Positions 1 through 11,589 of a stretch of 64,000 nucleotides of DNA are shown in pieces. The translations under genes and the position numbers were made by a program. The notes below the pieces were generated by a model. It made no database searches. It was not told the DNA's origin and saw nothing but the letters and a program-made list of their open reading frames with translations. How positions within the stretch are numbered: the stretch's first letter is position 1; each line of letters opens with the position of its first letter. Source of the stretch: Athripsodes cinereus (taxonomy: Eukaryota > Arthropoda > Insecta > Trichoptera > Leptoceridae); the NCBI GenBank assembly GCA_947579605.1, contig OX388320.1, forward strand, positions 1,736,001 through 1,800,000, given 5' to 3'.

Positions 1-249
1 ACCATTTAATAACTTTCCTTAGACAAGCTTTTATATTAGGTGTTGTTATACATAGTCGCACAACATAGTCTATCATAGAATATCTAATATTCCAACATTT
101 ATATCAGGCTATATTTCAACTTACATAGTAACAAAATTAAATGTTCGGCTAAAATAATTGTACCCGATTGCCAACTGTTGTTTTCGGCGGATTCTTAACA
201 TGAAACAATAAATATCATTGGAAAAAAAATCACATTATGAAATGAAATC

Positions 250-300
250 TATCCCGTGGAGCAACCGGTAATAAGTTGGTCTCCCACTATTATCTATTTT
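250..300 (+). mobile_element. SINE-1 head fragment
   Basis: TATCCCGTGGAGCAACCGGT and TTGGTCTCCCACTATT. Confidence 0.6.
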
Positions 301-400
301 TGAGGATTAACTTTGCAACAGTTTCGAGACATTTTGAATGGTTTTAAACAAGTTATCTACAACATATTTCTTTGCAACGGTTTGCTGTAATCGTCGTCTT
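300..400 (-). repeat. Dispersed repeat, related to 49.1 and 63.3 kb
   Basis: Minus strand GATTACAGCAAACCGTTGC and CATTCAAAATGTCTCGAAAC recur in altered form at about 49090-49190 (TTTGCTGAAATCGATCG) and 63310-63420 (GCAATGGTTTGCTGTGATCG, ATTCAAAATGTCTTGAAACT). Nature unknown. Confidence 0.4.
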
Positions 401-714
401 TCTCTTAAATGTTTCAGATTTTATGCTATGGCATTTTTCAAAAAATAACTAGAGATACACGAATAAATATCCATGGCTAGTAAGCGAGAGTTAAATATAT
501 TCTTTCATAAGTATGGATGTATAATATTATTGTATTCGATACTAAGTACTTAGTACAAGTCAATTTATTACAATTAGTATCAGCTTATCCATCGCTGTGA
601 TAGAAGAAGCACATCAATCACTTTCAAACAAAACATCTTTATAATAGGACTGTTGATACAACAAATCTTTATAGCTGGCATTAGTCAGCAAATCATAAAA
701 CTAACAAAAAAATA

Positions 715-925
715 AAATGATAAACCAAGATTTTGAACATATCATCAACACGGGCTTCTCCCAACATTATTTTGTCCAAATCCTATAAATACTGTTTGTC
801 TCTGTATCTTATTTCACTTTTTACTAATCGACTGATGATGGAGTCGAAAGTCTCCGAATACTAGTAAGCGAATTTAATAAAAGTCATTTGGAAGTTAACT
901 ACATACTGTGTTTTTTTCAATTTTA
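715..925 (+). mobile_element. PLE terminus with hammerhead-like motif (family 5)
   Basis: Core CTGATGA at 832-838, extra U, stem II GGAG (840-843) with CTCC (852-855), GAA 856-858 and palindromic TACTAGTA. This is followed by AAGCGAATTTAATAAA and, at about 903, ACTGTGTTTTTTT, the same order as in the other PLE termini. The 15.1-16.1 pair is reversed and stem I is imperfect, so cleavage is doubtful. Confidence 0.5.
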
Positions 926-1539
926 TGTCATCAGTACGATTTTACAAGTGACACGATCTAAATACAATCTTAATCGTTTCTTGAGTTTAAACTTTTCAAT
1001 ATACAAATAGTAAAAAAAATACGTGTATGCTTATCCCGCGGTAGCTGAAAATACTCGTTTTCAACATTAACTTGAGAATTATGGTTGTTTAATTTACTTA
1101 TTTAACAGAAACACAACAGAAAGTTGACAAAATAGACACAAAAACATTGACTCGGCCAGGCCAATTCTCCAATTAAGCGTGTCTACAGTATACACACATT
1201 AATGTTAACAAAAGAATGAGAGGCAAAAGAAAACATCAATATTAAATTAAATAGTATACATTCACCGTAAGCCAAGTTTAGTATTAACTGGACTGCACCA
1301 AGCAAGTAGTAATCACGTCAAACAGTCACAACAAGCTGCAAATAAGCAATAATCATCGCCACACCAAAAGTTGTATTTAAATGAAAGAATGTACCAGTAT
1401 TTTTTTTATTTTTTATTATTTACCACAGATAACCACGTGGGTTGATCACGTGATTAAAATTCTCAAGAAAGGCTGTGTGCTGAGTAAAAGAAATTAACGA
1501 GCGTGTATAAAAAAAACGTATAAATGTAGAAGAAGAGAA

Positions 1540-1625
1540 AGAAATGTGTAGAGATATCTAAATCTTTAAGGCGTTCCGTTTTCTCTATCTTCTGTGTGAG
1601 GGTACAGACTGTATAGAAGTAAAGT
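1540..1625 (+). mobile_element. RTE LINE tail scrap, GATA family
   Basis: GGCGTTCCGTTTTCTCTATC and TGTGTGAGGGTA match the end of the copy at 53.8 kb. The tail itself is lost. Confidence 0.55.
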
Positions 1626-1639
1626 TTTTTCATTATTTC

Positions 1640-1800
1640 AATACAGTTTTATTTTTTTATTTTTTATTTTTTATTTTTCTTTTAGATACAACAGCATTTA
1701 CAATAGGAATAAGTAATTTACAAGTTCAATATTTGATTTACATCGCCAATTATAGTATCTTAAATATATATTCATTATTATGTAGTACAAAAAAAAAACA
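1640..1800 (-). repeat. A-rich retroelement 3' end, unclassified
   Basis: TTTATTTTTTATTTTTTATT at 1649-1678 read on the minus strand is an A-rich tail preceded by a UTR-like AT-rich segment. Confidence 0.3.
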
Positions 1801-2030
1801 ATATAAGTAAGTACACAATAGGTGGGGAAGAGAAGGAAGAAAGAAAGAGAAGAAAAATAACAAATAAGTTAATAGGAGGTGAGAGAGAGAGAGAAGGAAG
1901 AAAGAAAGTTTTGCAGTTGTTTTACATAAATTTGTAGTAGGTACTTATTTGTTATTCAACGATTTGAGGTGCTTTCTTATATAACTTTTTGTCTCACATA
2001 CTTACTAAGAATATTACTTAGATCCGTGGG

Positions 2031-2121
2031 CAAACTCATCGCTTAGTTGAAGATATAAAATATCTTTATTTCTTCCAACACTTGGCTTTTACGGAACACT
2101 CGAGAACTTACGGAAAAGAAT
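2031..2121 (-). mobile_element. SINE-1 fragment, head side
   Basis: AAACTCATCGCTTAGTTGAA and ACACTCGAGAACTTACGGAA. Confidence 0.55.
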
Positions 2122-2544
2122 GTCGGACCATTACTATTTGCCGGGCGCTTCACGGAACATACGTACAAATGAACAAACTCAAATAGCTACATTTTTGAGA
2201 TTGTTATTAAGTCATCATAATAAAATGATTAGCGTCTGTAATGAATTCTTTAGATATTCTCTGACAGCATCTGTTGGCTTCCATTCTTCTTCTTCTTCTA
2301 CTATTTCCTCTTTTCCTTTCTCACATTTTGTTGCTGCTGTTGTAACATCCTCAATATGAAAGTATTCATCCATCTTTCCAGTTATCAAGTTTTTTTGTGT
2401 AACGATGTAAGCAATAAACTTTTAAAAGTTTTTATTTGATGTTTTCTTTTTTATTTTGTCAAAGTAAATTTGATTTATATTCTTTAACTTACAATACTGA
2501 TAAATGAAGCTGTAATAGGGATTTGTAAGACAGTATTTGCAATC

Positions 2545-2595
2545 CTTCACACACCTCTCGAAAAGGTGGATTGCGGGTTCAAGTTCCGTCCGGGA
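2545..2595 (+). other. tRNA T-arm-like segment
   Basis: GATTGCGGGTTCAAGTTCCG contains a B-box-like GGGTTCAAGTTCC with a 5-bp T-stem allowing G-U pairs. No matching A box or acceptor stem was found. It may be a SINE head remnant next to the RTE tail at 2611. Confidence 0.35.
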
Positions 2596-2610
2596 AACTA
2601 TTTTATAAAT

Positions 2611-2696
2611 GACATTTGAAGGAAGTGGCGCTCGATCCTTTCTGCCTACCCCGCGAGGGAAGCGGCGTGATGGTATGTATGTATGTATGTATAAGA
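2611..2696 (+). mobile_element. RTE LINE tail, short, plus strand
   Basis: The last 85 bp of an RTE family (CGCTCGATCCTTTCTGCC, GCGGCGTGATGG) ending in (TATG)n. It faces the copy at 2755-3047 tail to tail across about 60 bp. Confidence 0.75.
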
Positions 2697-2754
2697 TTGC
2701 TGGTATCAGAAGTGAAAAATTAATAACAAAGGTCCGGCAAAACAATAAAAATGA

Positions 2755-3047
2755 TACATACATACCATCACGCCGCTTCCCTCACGGGGAAGGCAGAAAG
2801 GATCGAGCGCCACTTCCTTCTACCCTTGCATACATCTTTCGTTTCCGTAACTGTCATACAATTCCTCATACGTGCTCTCCTGTTCAATGTGCTCAACACG
2901 TGACCGTCCTGTAGGATTTGATTTAAATGATCTTGCCATTTGATCCACGGACGTCCACGTCTCCGAGCACCATACCTCTCAGCCAAACATAATATCTTCT
3001 TGGTCATTCTGTCCTCATTCATTCTTTCCACGTGCCCAAACCATCTT
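2755..3047 (-). mobile_element. RTE LINE tail, minus strand
   Basis: Minus strand encodes VERMNEDRMTKKILCLAERY, RRRGRPWIKWQDHLNQILQD and KWRSILSAFPVREAA followed by the (ATGT)n tail at its left. This is the C-terminal region of an endonuclease/reverse-transcriptase LINE protein. The frame is open for 87 codons. Confidence 0.82.
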
Positions 3048-3182
3048 ATTTACATTCATCCTTGTCAATACTCCAACTTTTATTCCACATTCCATTCGCA
3101 CACCATACCTTTCAGCCAAATAGATCTTCCTGGTCATTCTGTCCTCATTCATTCTTTCCACATGCCCAAACCATTGAAGCTT
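3048..3182 (-). mobile_element. Second RTE LINE C-terminal piece
   Basis: Repeats part of the preceding element (WFGHVERMNEDRMTRKIYLA on the minus strand) in the same orientation, so it is either a duplication or a separate truncated insertion. Confidence 0.7.
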
Positions 3183-3345
3183 ATTAATAATAATAATAAT
3201 CTTTATTGCACAAAATTTGTATACAAAGAATAAAAAAGAATATGACAACATTATCACTGAATACATAATTTTGCGCAATGGGCGAGTTTATCGCTGAAGC
3301 GCAATATCTTCCAACTAACCCATTAAACAAAAAAAAACAGTTAAT
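3183..3345 (-). repeat. LINE 3' end, GCGAGTTTATCGC family
   Basis: Minus-strand retroelement 3' end: TTAGTTGGAAGATATTGCG, GATAAACTCGCCC, then AT-rich sequence to a (TTATTA)n tail at 3183-3205. Copies occur at 11.6, 18.0, 35.1, 42.4, 42.9, 61.2 and 62.3 kb. Confidence 0.65.
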
Positions 3346-3789
3346 CCTATTCAATAAATATAACAAATAATCCTATTTCATTTAAAAATCTAGAGATTGT
3401 TATGAAAGCATTGGTAGTTGTCGGTAATTCACGATATAGTTTATAAACTTCTCAGGATAAAGGTTCTTACACTTTTTTAAAAGGAATAATAATAATAATA
3501 GAATTCTATCGCCTTCAGTAGTAGAAGCAGTAGTAGTGGATGGTTGTAGTAAGGTATAATAATAAAGGTACCGGGTCATACGATGATAATAAATATCAGG
3601 ATGTAGAGACGATAAAACATTTTCGGTGTTAACACTGACATAAAAACGGCGTGATATACAGCTGCTGCGTGAGAATTGGGTGATATAAGGTTAAATCTCA
3701 AATACATAGAAGAGATACATACATACTTTGTTATTATAATATCTACGTGGCTATCTATAAACATTGAAGTAATAACCTTACTGGAGTAA

Positions 3790-4030
3790 GCTCTATAAGT
3801 CTTTACGCACTAGAGGCTCATCTATTTAAAATTCATCTTGTTGAAAGTCCATACTGCGAGTGCGGCCTGGACGAACAGATGTTTTCCTGAAGTGCCCTAT
3901 CAGAATTGTGTACCTATGATATATTTTCGTTGTGCTCTTCAAAACGATTGTCACTTCCCCCTGAATATTGAATCATTACATCCGATTGATCCGAAACAAT
4001 CCATTTGTCCCTTCTCAAATCGATAATGGC
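3790..4030 (+). mobile_element. LINE C-terminal fragment with CECG motif
   Basis: Reads HLFKIHLVESPYCECGLDEQ from about 3818, typical of the cysteine-rich C-terminus of jockey-type reverse transcriptases, then continues open to a stop at about 4024. No catalytic RT motif remains. Confidence 0.6.
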
Positions 4031-4190
4031 AAATTTTATTATTCTCTAAAAACTATCTTCTCCCTGACGATTTAATAACATTTAGAGACTGTTTTTGGCA
4101 CAAAGCATTCTTGTAGGATGCTATTCCATAAGTGAAAAAAAAGTTTCTATAAAATGTGACTTCTTTATTTGACGTTTGCGCTTTTACATT

Positions 4191-4413
4191 CCCGTGGAGC
4201 ACCCGGTAAAGAATTGGTCTCCCACTCTTCTCTGTAAGTTGAGTGTCCTGTAGAAGGCAGGTGTTTGAAAAAAAACAAGACATTTTACATATTCAATTCA
4301 GCGATGAGGCTAGTCAGCCATCCTGAATAATAGCTGGAGAGGACGGATTGCATGTTTGTTATATGCAGCTGGTCTGCGAGCTGCTCCACTTGTGAGATGT
4401 GTAGTGATGGTAT
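4191..4413 (+). mobile_element. SINE-1 copy, near full length
   Basis: Head CCCGTGGAGCACCCGGTAAA, then TTGAGTGTCCTGTAGAAGGC, body GCGATGAGG and GAGAGGACGGATTGCATG, end GTGATGGTAT. The head has a tRNA-like A box (TGGAGCACCCGG); the B-box-like stretch is diverged here. This is the most abundant family in the window. Confidence 0.82.
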
Positions 4414-4654
4414 CTATATTCGAATTTTGTGGTGATTTTTCATACCAAAATGCGTGTCAAAAAGCAGAATAGCACGCTATCTATTCAGGTTAATCACTTT
4501 CTATGTTGTTCTTTTTAAACGTTTGTTCGAAATTATTTTCATAACCTGAAACAAGCATGCTGGTATCAAGAATTCTACGTTTTACGACGCATTTTCAAAT
4601 TTTGACATACTCAAGATCCAGACAGTCTTTGATGTACGATTATTATATGAAATT

Positions 4655-5725
4655 GATTATTGCTAACTCGGGTCGAGGACTGTAGAGATCTTGGGGTCAC
4701 ATTCACTAAGGATACTTTCGTTTTGGACTTCATATCAGTGACATTATCGACAAAGCTACTAAAGTTCTTGGTTTCGTGCTAAGACATTCAAGACATTTTC
4801 GTGAGCCTAATACTATTGGGTTGCTGTATGATTCTTTGGTTCGCAACATCTTAGAATCGGCTTCAGTTATATGGAACCCTTGCGAAGCTAGATATTGTCT
4901 AATGTTGGAGAAGGTCCAGAAAAGGTGTTTAATAATGATTTACTTCAATACATTTGGATACTGGGTTACGTTCTCCGCATGCCAGAGGACAGAATACCAC
5001 TTAGATCTTTGGAGGCTGTGGGAGAGGGCAGAAGACCGGTGGGCCGCCCTAGAAGAAGCTGGCAAGGGCAGGTGTCAAACTTGTGTGATGAAAGACTTGG
5101 TTTGGAGTGGCCAGAGGTCCTGGAAGCAGCGGTGGACAGGGATCTCTGGAGGAGGTACCAAGGCGCAATGGGCCCCCGACCCAACTAGGACAAGGGGAAG
5201 AAGATGTATGTATGTATGTACATTTGGATACTATCCTTATTTGTTTCCATCTGTTTTCATACTGGGTTGTCTGGGATATGATACGCTGATGCACCGTCGG
5301 GATGTACCTATATTGTGCGAGGCATTTTTTCAAACTCTTGAGTAGCTTTATAAGTAATCTAATGATTTTGAGTGAGTTTTGTATCTACGTCCCAGTATCG
5401 TTCAATCGTTCTCGACAGCATTTACTTTTTTATCCCCCTGGTAGCAGAACAAACATAATACCAAACTCTCCTGTCGGAAGGGCTGTAAAATTGTTTAATA
5501 ATTTGAATGTTCATGTCAATATTTTCAACATTACATACAATGACTTTATCACCCGGATAGAGATTCTCCTTTGATTGTATCTTTTTGATGATATCTTTTT
5601 TTTTGGACTTTGGCATTTCTTTGTCGTTTTTTTTTTGTTTTTTTTTCATTTTTCCTGCTGAGACCGCCTGTAGCCAAAAGCTGTTATGGTCTCAGTGCAG
5701 AGTGATGTTTTTTTAATAATAATAA
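4655..5725 (+). mobile_element. Jockey-type LINE 3' part, interrupted
   Basis: Reads as the C-terminal end of a non-LTR polymerase: VEDCRDLGVTFT near 4672, then HSRHFREPNTIGLLYDSL and SASVIWNPCEARYCLMLEKV (4787-4920), resuming after the insertion as FGYYPYLFPSVFILGCLGYD (about 5225) and SFNRSRQHLLFYPPGSRTN (about 5400-5455), ending at about 5574 with scattered stops. The 3' UTR ends TGTTATGGTCTCAGTGC and an AATAATAATAAT tail near 5715-5726. A second copy of this 3' end is at 25512-25580. Interrupted at 4963-5218 by a RTE tail. Confidence 0.8.
4963..5218 (+). mobile_element. RTE-type LINE tail nested in the jockey LINE
   Basis: A 256-bp insertion flanked by the 14-bp duplication TACATTTGGATACT (4949-4962 and 5219-5232). 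It encodes the last 70 or so residues of an endonuclease/reverse-transcriptase protein (VLRMPEDRIPLRSLEAVGEG, ending QGAMGPRPN) and ends in AAGATG(TATG)n. Removing the insert and one duplication restores the host LINE frame at this point, which proves the order of events. Confidence 0.9.
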
Positions 5726-5726
5726 T

Positions 5727-6550
5727 TTTGCAAATAAATTAATCCCTATTAATTTTGAGCAAAAATTATACCTACAAGTAGCAGGTACAATGTACATATT
5801 TTTAAAACAAATCCTTTATTGAACTGTTCTTTTCTTATCACTTTCACTTTAGACCCATTGAAATAAAATGATATTGTTATTGAATTACAAGTGTTCGACA
5901 ATCGGCATAATAATAATTAATTTGAATTCATAGAAACAAAGATTTTTTTCTTAAAAATATGAGTGTGAGCAACAGAAAATAGCCAGAATAAAAAATCAGA
6001 ACATAAATGATAACCATCTTTGTATTGAGTCGATCTTAATTTTGTAAAACTCCATGTTTATATATGGACAAAAAACACAATTGGTTTTAGTTGTACTTAA
6101 AATTTTATTGAGTATTGACCTAGTTTTGACTTATAAAGTAATTGTCTCAATAATTTTTTTAGTAAAACTAAAATCAATTATGTTTTTTTTTTATACATAA
6201 CAACCATCTACTTATATTTTAGCATCCATGGATACACTAATAATCCTAAAAATGAAATGTTGTAATAATTATGATGTAACACAAAGCGAGACCTGGAGAA
6301 AGTATTTTTAGATCACTGAAGCTATGAGATGTGAAGGGCAGAAATAATGTTACTTGGTACGTAAAACCTACTGGGTTGGCTGGAAGACAATGATAATTCT
6401 TCATCGATAAAATTGCTTTATTATCTTCTAAATAGTGTTTTTTGACAATAAACCATTTCATTAGGTTATTTGGTGGAATTTTGAATTTGATTTTGGAATT
6501 CGGAATTTGAATCCGCCACGAATTACTTCGTGAGGTATGCTTAAATGTTT
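5727..6550. other. Unassigned AT-rich stretch
   Basis: No coding signal or recognised repeat. Small open frames here lack family features. Confidence 0.5.
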
Positions 6551-6634
6551 GTTGGCATGGAGAGAACAGCTTGCATGCTTATTAGATGCAGCTGGTCCTG
6601 GCTACCTCACTCATGGTTTGTTACGTGATGGTAT
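6551..6634 (+). mobile_element. SINE-1 fragment, 3' end
   Basis: TTGGCATGGAGAGAACAGCT, TGCAGCTGGTCCTGGCTACC, CGTGATGGTAT. Confidence 0.68.
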
Positions 6635-6894
6635 ATTAGAAGTAGTAGTCTTTTACAGGACGCTCCAAATGTTTCTGATGACAGTTGTTGTTTCGTGCAA
6701 AGAATCTGCCAAAAACAATTGACAATCGGGTATGCCGTAGTAGAAGTTGTAGTAAAATCTCTTATACCTGAGATGTTTTTAATGCCTGCATTTTAAATGA
6801 CACCTTTTATGTAGTACATTTCTACTTTAAAATTTCTTTACTCAATGTAATCCAACTATGATAATGAGCACGTTAAATTTAAACATTGAAGGAG

Positions 6895-6935
6895 ACCCAC
6901 CGACCACCCGGATAGCGCAGAAGTCTGGGGACTTC
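6895..6935 (+). other. tRNA-like A-box segment, possible SINE head
   Basis: CCGGATAGCGCAGAAGTCTG resembles an A box and recurs at about 43522 (CCGGCAGATAGTGCAGAAGTCTG, diverged). No B box was found. Confidence 0.3.
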
Positions 6936-7082
6936 CATTTATCCGAATTCTACACTACACAAATTTTGTTTATACCGGAGGCGCCATAGTGGGCAGCCTG
7001 AGGGGCTGGCCGGCCAAAAACCTAAGGGTTAATATGGTTTAACTACATGATTGAAAGATATGCACGTTTGTACGATACATTT

Positions 7083-7435
7083 AATATTCTATCTATCTAT
7101 CTATATATACCCTCACGCCGTGTCCCAGGAGGGGTAGGCAGAGAGAACGGAAGGCCATATAGATATATCCTTTCAAACTTTTATCGCTTCCTCCACCTTC
7201 ATCCAGTTTCTCATACATGTTCGTCGATTTCTCTTACTCAACACGCGGCCGTCCTTTAGGATTTGATCCTCGTGCCAAGCCACGGGGTTCTTGGCCGTTC
7301 GCGCTTCCTCACACATCTTCTTCTTTTAGATACATACATCCTCTTCGTCATTCATTCATCTTGCATTCGCTCAACATGTCCAAACGATCGTTATTTATTT
7401 ACACGCATTCTATAATATTACTTAATAATAGGTAA
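7083..7435 (-). mobile_element. RTE LINE tail, GATA family
   Basis: Minus-strand relative of 53395-53853: tail CTATCTATCTATCTATATAT at 7088-7107, then CACGCCGTGTCCCAGGAGGGG, a GCGGCCGTCCTTTAGGATTTG segment and RFGHVERMQDE-like coding toward 7400. Frames are broken. Confidence 0.75.
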
Positions 7436-7999
7436 TCCTTCCATATCAAATAAATAAAAAACACAACACGTGCTTGTTTTATAATTCATTCAATAAAATA
7501 ATTTCCACGTGAGAATTTACAATAACTAATTTTGTTATGAAAACCATGTGAATCAGTGAATTTTAAAGGTAGATGAATAAGATCAACCCTATCTGTGCCA
7601 CATGACTGAAAAAAAGCTTCTCAATATGCTGCTCATGTTTGCGGACCACGTGTATTGCTGTTAAATAGGAAAACAATACAAATTTTAAAGGTTAGAAGAA
7701 TAATATAATTTTAAAACTTTTACATGTAGTCTCAGAACCAAGAACTTAAAACTCGTGCTTGTTTTTAGCAATGAGTGTTTTACACTTTTTTATTTTAATA
7801 AAAAAAATTGTAATGAAATTCAGTGAAATAAATTATTGAATTCTGTCACGCTATACTGTCACGAAATCTAAATACATTCTTTTAGAATAAATCTCTTAAA
7901 TTTTTTTTAACTCTTTATATAACTATGTATAATAATAGCTATTGTACTTTATGGTGGAAGAAGGTATATGTTTGAAAACCATATTGCTTTGTCCCCTTG

Positions 8000-8275
8000 A
8001 CTCGACCACTATAAGACCTCTGCGCTCTTCGGAACTGGCCGTGAATAGACTTACTGAGCCCAATAGAGCCGGTAAGTCTAACTTCTATGAGAGGGCCTTT
8101 GGTGTTGTTGGACCAGTTATGTGGAATCGCCTACCGGTGGTACTGAGAGATAGTCAGACAGTCACTAGCTTCAGAAGCAAATTAAAAACTGAACTCTTCA
8201 CTGGCGCCCTTGAGACGGTCTAGGGACTGTTAATTGGCGTCAAAAAATAAAATAAAATCATCATCATCATTGTGG
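8000..8275 (+). mobile_element. LINE C-terminal end, jockey/CR1-like
   Basis: Encodes SELAVNRLTEPNRAGKSNFY, GVVGPVMWNRLPVVLRDSQT and FRSKLKTELF, stop at about 8221, then AAAATAAAATAAAATCATCATC. The WNRLP and SFK-LKT pattern is the usual end of jockey/CR1-type reverse transcriptases. A scrap of the same 3' end lies at 55262-55325. Confidence 0.75.
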
Positions 8276-8279
8276 AAAA

Positions 8280-10195
8280 CTGCCTTCAAAGTAAATTTTC
8301 TGAGGAGGAGATCCATCAAGTCTAGGGTAAATAGGTCAATTATGTAAAATAATAAAATATAACTAGACAATTTATTTTAAACCGTTGTGTGATATGAACC
8401 ACCTTAAGGGCGCATTTAGAGTTTTTTTTTTATTACCCTATTGCCAAAATAAAAGAGACGTATTAACTTATCCCAAGCAAAAACGTTCGATTTTTTTTAA
8501 AAGAGGTTCTACTGTAGCTTAAAAAATTTCATACTATTTTCTTATAGGTGCAAAGATATAATTTTTTTGTTTATCTGTGAAAATTTTGAGACTTAACTCT
8601 GATAATTATTGTTTTAGCACAGAAAACTTTCATTAATATCAGATTGAGATTAGAGCTCATGACAATTATGTATACGTTGAAAGCTTATAATTAGATCATG
8701 CTTTAACATTGTTGGGTTACAAGAAAAGCATAATCAAATGTTTCACAAAGACTTTTCAGGGAGATATTTGAAGAAATACTTGATGTCGATAAAGCTTGTA
8801 AATTTCAAGGAACATTATACCCAAATAATTACCTGATCTGTTGTTATGTTTTGATGAATAAAGTTGTCTAAGATCAAAATAGATGTTGAAAACGTGGCTT
8901 ACCTGAAACAAAAAAGATGAGAAAATATAAATTCAATTCAAACATGATCACTTACTTAGTACATGAATACAATTTGTGATAAAAAAACATTAGGAAAATT
9001 TTAATTTTCACATTTAACATATAACTACATTTCATATCCAAGTCGATATTTTCGACCGATGGTTCTTGGTGAATTTTCATGTTATGTTATTATGAATGGA
9101 ATACTTATGTATTTATTACTTCCACTGTGACTTTATTGTCACCACTGTCTAACCACCACTATTGTACTGCTATCCAATAAAAAAACTTTGTATATTTATC
9201 ACCATCATGTAATTTCTTTACTTTACGATGATTATCACCGCGGACCCCCCTTGAAATCCGGCTCGCAACCATTGTAGTGCTTCCAAACCGCAGTGGAAGT
9301 ACTACATAAGTTTTTCCCTCATTATACCTTTTGAGTAAAATAGTTTATTTCACAACGTTTAACAACAATATAATATCTTACAATAAATGAACCATTTAAG
9401 ACTTTACAAATTAACAATACAACAAGTACAAAACATCAAATACAAAAAAGTTATGAAACAAAAGCAGAATAGAAACATAGTTCAAGTTTGCCTTTCCAAT
9501 GACATCATCAGTTATTGACAGGGCTTTTGGTTTGAATTTGGTATTAATCTTTTAATTAAAGGTTTGAATCTAGGATCAATGGTGAAGAGCAATTTAAAAA
9601 AAACGATATGCTTAAACACTGATTGTATTTATGTTCATAAAATCGAAGAGCATATTCAAACTGCAAAATGTGTAGGAACTATCATACACATATTTCTCTC
9701 CTAGGTATATACGATAAGTGTTACAAAATTTAAGTTTCGAAATTTTCATCATGGCAATATTGCAGATAGTTTTCCCCGTATTTTTATAGCTTCCTCCGTG
9801 AAATAATTCGACACCGTTCCACTTAAAGTCCCATTTAACTAGGATGATCAGAATTTATTGAATAAAATTTCCAATAACTGCACAGAATAGCGTAGATGGG
9901 AACATGAAACATGAAATAGTTTACCGTTATCAAGAAGCAAGCACCTAGTTTTATATTTCAGCAATCGAAGTTATTCAGGAAATACTTAACGTAAATTTTA
10001 TGTATACAATTATTGTATCCATAATACTTTTATCACTTTTCAAGATTTAACAATACAGTTTTTAATAAATAAAAGTTACTCAATATAAATTTTATGATTT
10101 TTTTGGGTAATTGAATAAATGTTAAATGTAGGATACCCTTGGGACATTGGATATTGGCTGTGTATTTGATTGGGCTTTGTAACTCATACTGGATG
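8280..10195. other. Unassigned stretch
   Basis: Apart from a LINE UTR scrap at about 8398-8440 I see no recognisable feature. A short GC-rich patch (CACCGCGGACCCCCC) lies near 9236. Confidence 0.5.
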
Positions 10196-10199
10196 GCTG

Positions 10200-10735
10200 A
10201 TTTTATTTATTTATTTTGTTTTGATTTCTAGTATTTTGGGATTTTATATTTTTAGATTTACCTTGACTTTTTTCAGAAAATTTTAACTTTTACTTTTTAT
10301 CTCAAGACTAATGTGACTGAAGGACTGATTTCTAGTATTTTAGGATTTTTTGCTTTTATATTTTTGTATTATTTTAAATATTGTATTTTTATTGTTTTTA
10401 AATTTATTTTGACTTTTTTAGAAAATTTTAACTTTTACTTTTTTTTCTCAAGACTAATGAGACTGATTTCTAATGTTTTGGGATTTGTCACTTTTGTATT
10501 TTTGTATTATTTTTAAGTATTGTATTATCGTTGTTTTTAAATTTACTTTGACTTTTTTAGAGAATTTTAACTTTTGTTTTTTTTCCTCAAGACTAAGACA
10601 TTTCTGGTAAGAGTGGAATCTTCGCTGGTCCACATGTTAAATGTATTAATTGTCAACATATTGTGTAACGACTGTTTGATTCTAAATATTGTAAAAATAA
10701 AATAAAATAAAAAAAAATAAATACCTACACATAGG
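10200..10735 (+). repeat. LINE 3' UTR with about 140-bp tandem repeats
   Basis: GACTTTTTT-AGAAAATTTTAAC blocks followed by TCTCAAGACTA recur at 10265, 10411 and 10550, with periods of 146 and 139 bp. The array leads into a unique segment and an AAAATAAAATAAAATAAA tail at about 10693-10715. The order (internal tandem repeats, then an A-rich tail) suggests the 3' end of a plus-strand non-LTR element. No coding part is recognisable. Confidence 0.65.
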
Positions 10736-10943
10736 TATAATTTGTAATATTTTGATAGCTTTGTTTTATAAAACTCCACATTAATAAATCATAATTATTC
10801 ATTCATTTACATTCACTCAAGTGTTGGTACACTTTCTTGAGGGGTAAAAAACGCATTTGATTTCTAGGAAATGTAAAAAATATGCATAGTATTATAAATT
10901 GTATTAATGTATTATGTTTAATAAAAACAAATAAAGAAAACAT

Positions 10944-11012
10944 ACAATCACGATATCTACTATAAGTGAGGTAGCCAGCGGACTAAATGCACGTGAAAAA
11001 CATGCACATCTT
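10944..11012 (-). mobile_element. SINE-1 fragment, weak
   Basis: TATAAGTGAGGTAGCCAGCG and AAAACATGCACATC resemble the 3' end; diverged. Confidence 0.45.
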
Positions 11013-11589
11013 TTATGGGGACCTATCTGAGAACTAGACCTCTAGAATTGTGGTAACTGTGAAGAAAGAAAAAGAGATGTTTTTTGGAATATCAGTACTA
11101 AAATGAAACTCTTAGTAGTTCTATTAGTATATGAAGTATAGGTGAATATTGATATCAAGCTGCAAAGTAAAGTGCAATATAAAGTGTTAAACAGAAGCAA
11201 ATTGTTTCAATGTATATATTGGATTGAAGCTAAAAGGCACCGGGATGTGCTAATGGAATCTCCGATGCAAGGCGACTACACCAATAGATAAACATACAAT
11301 TTCATTATGTCTGTTAAACTATCCATACCATATTATTATATTGTAGCTTTGTTAGAAGCGATACATTTTCGTACAATTTTTAAATTTACTTTTATTGATA
11401 TTAACTTGAGTGTTTAATTAAAATAGCTATCGTATTTCTTGAAAAAACTTGCTCTTTCACTTTGTTCAGTAAGTTTTCGAACGTCACTTATAAGATGTGT
11501 TTAAAACATTATGAATGAAACATTTGTGGGGCACATAATTGTATAGATCTGATATATGTATATGTAGATACTATGTAGTAGAAACTTAT

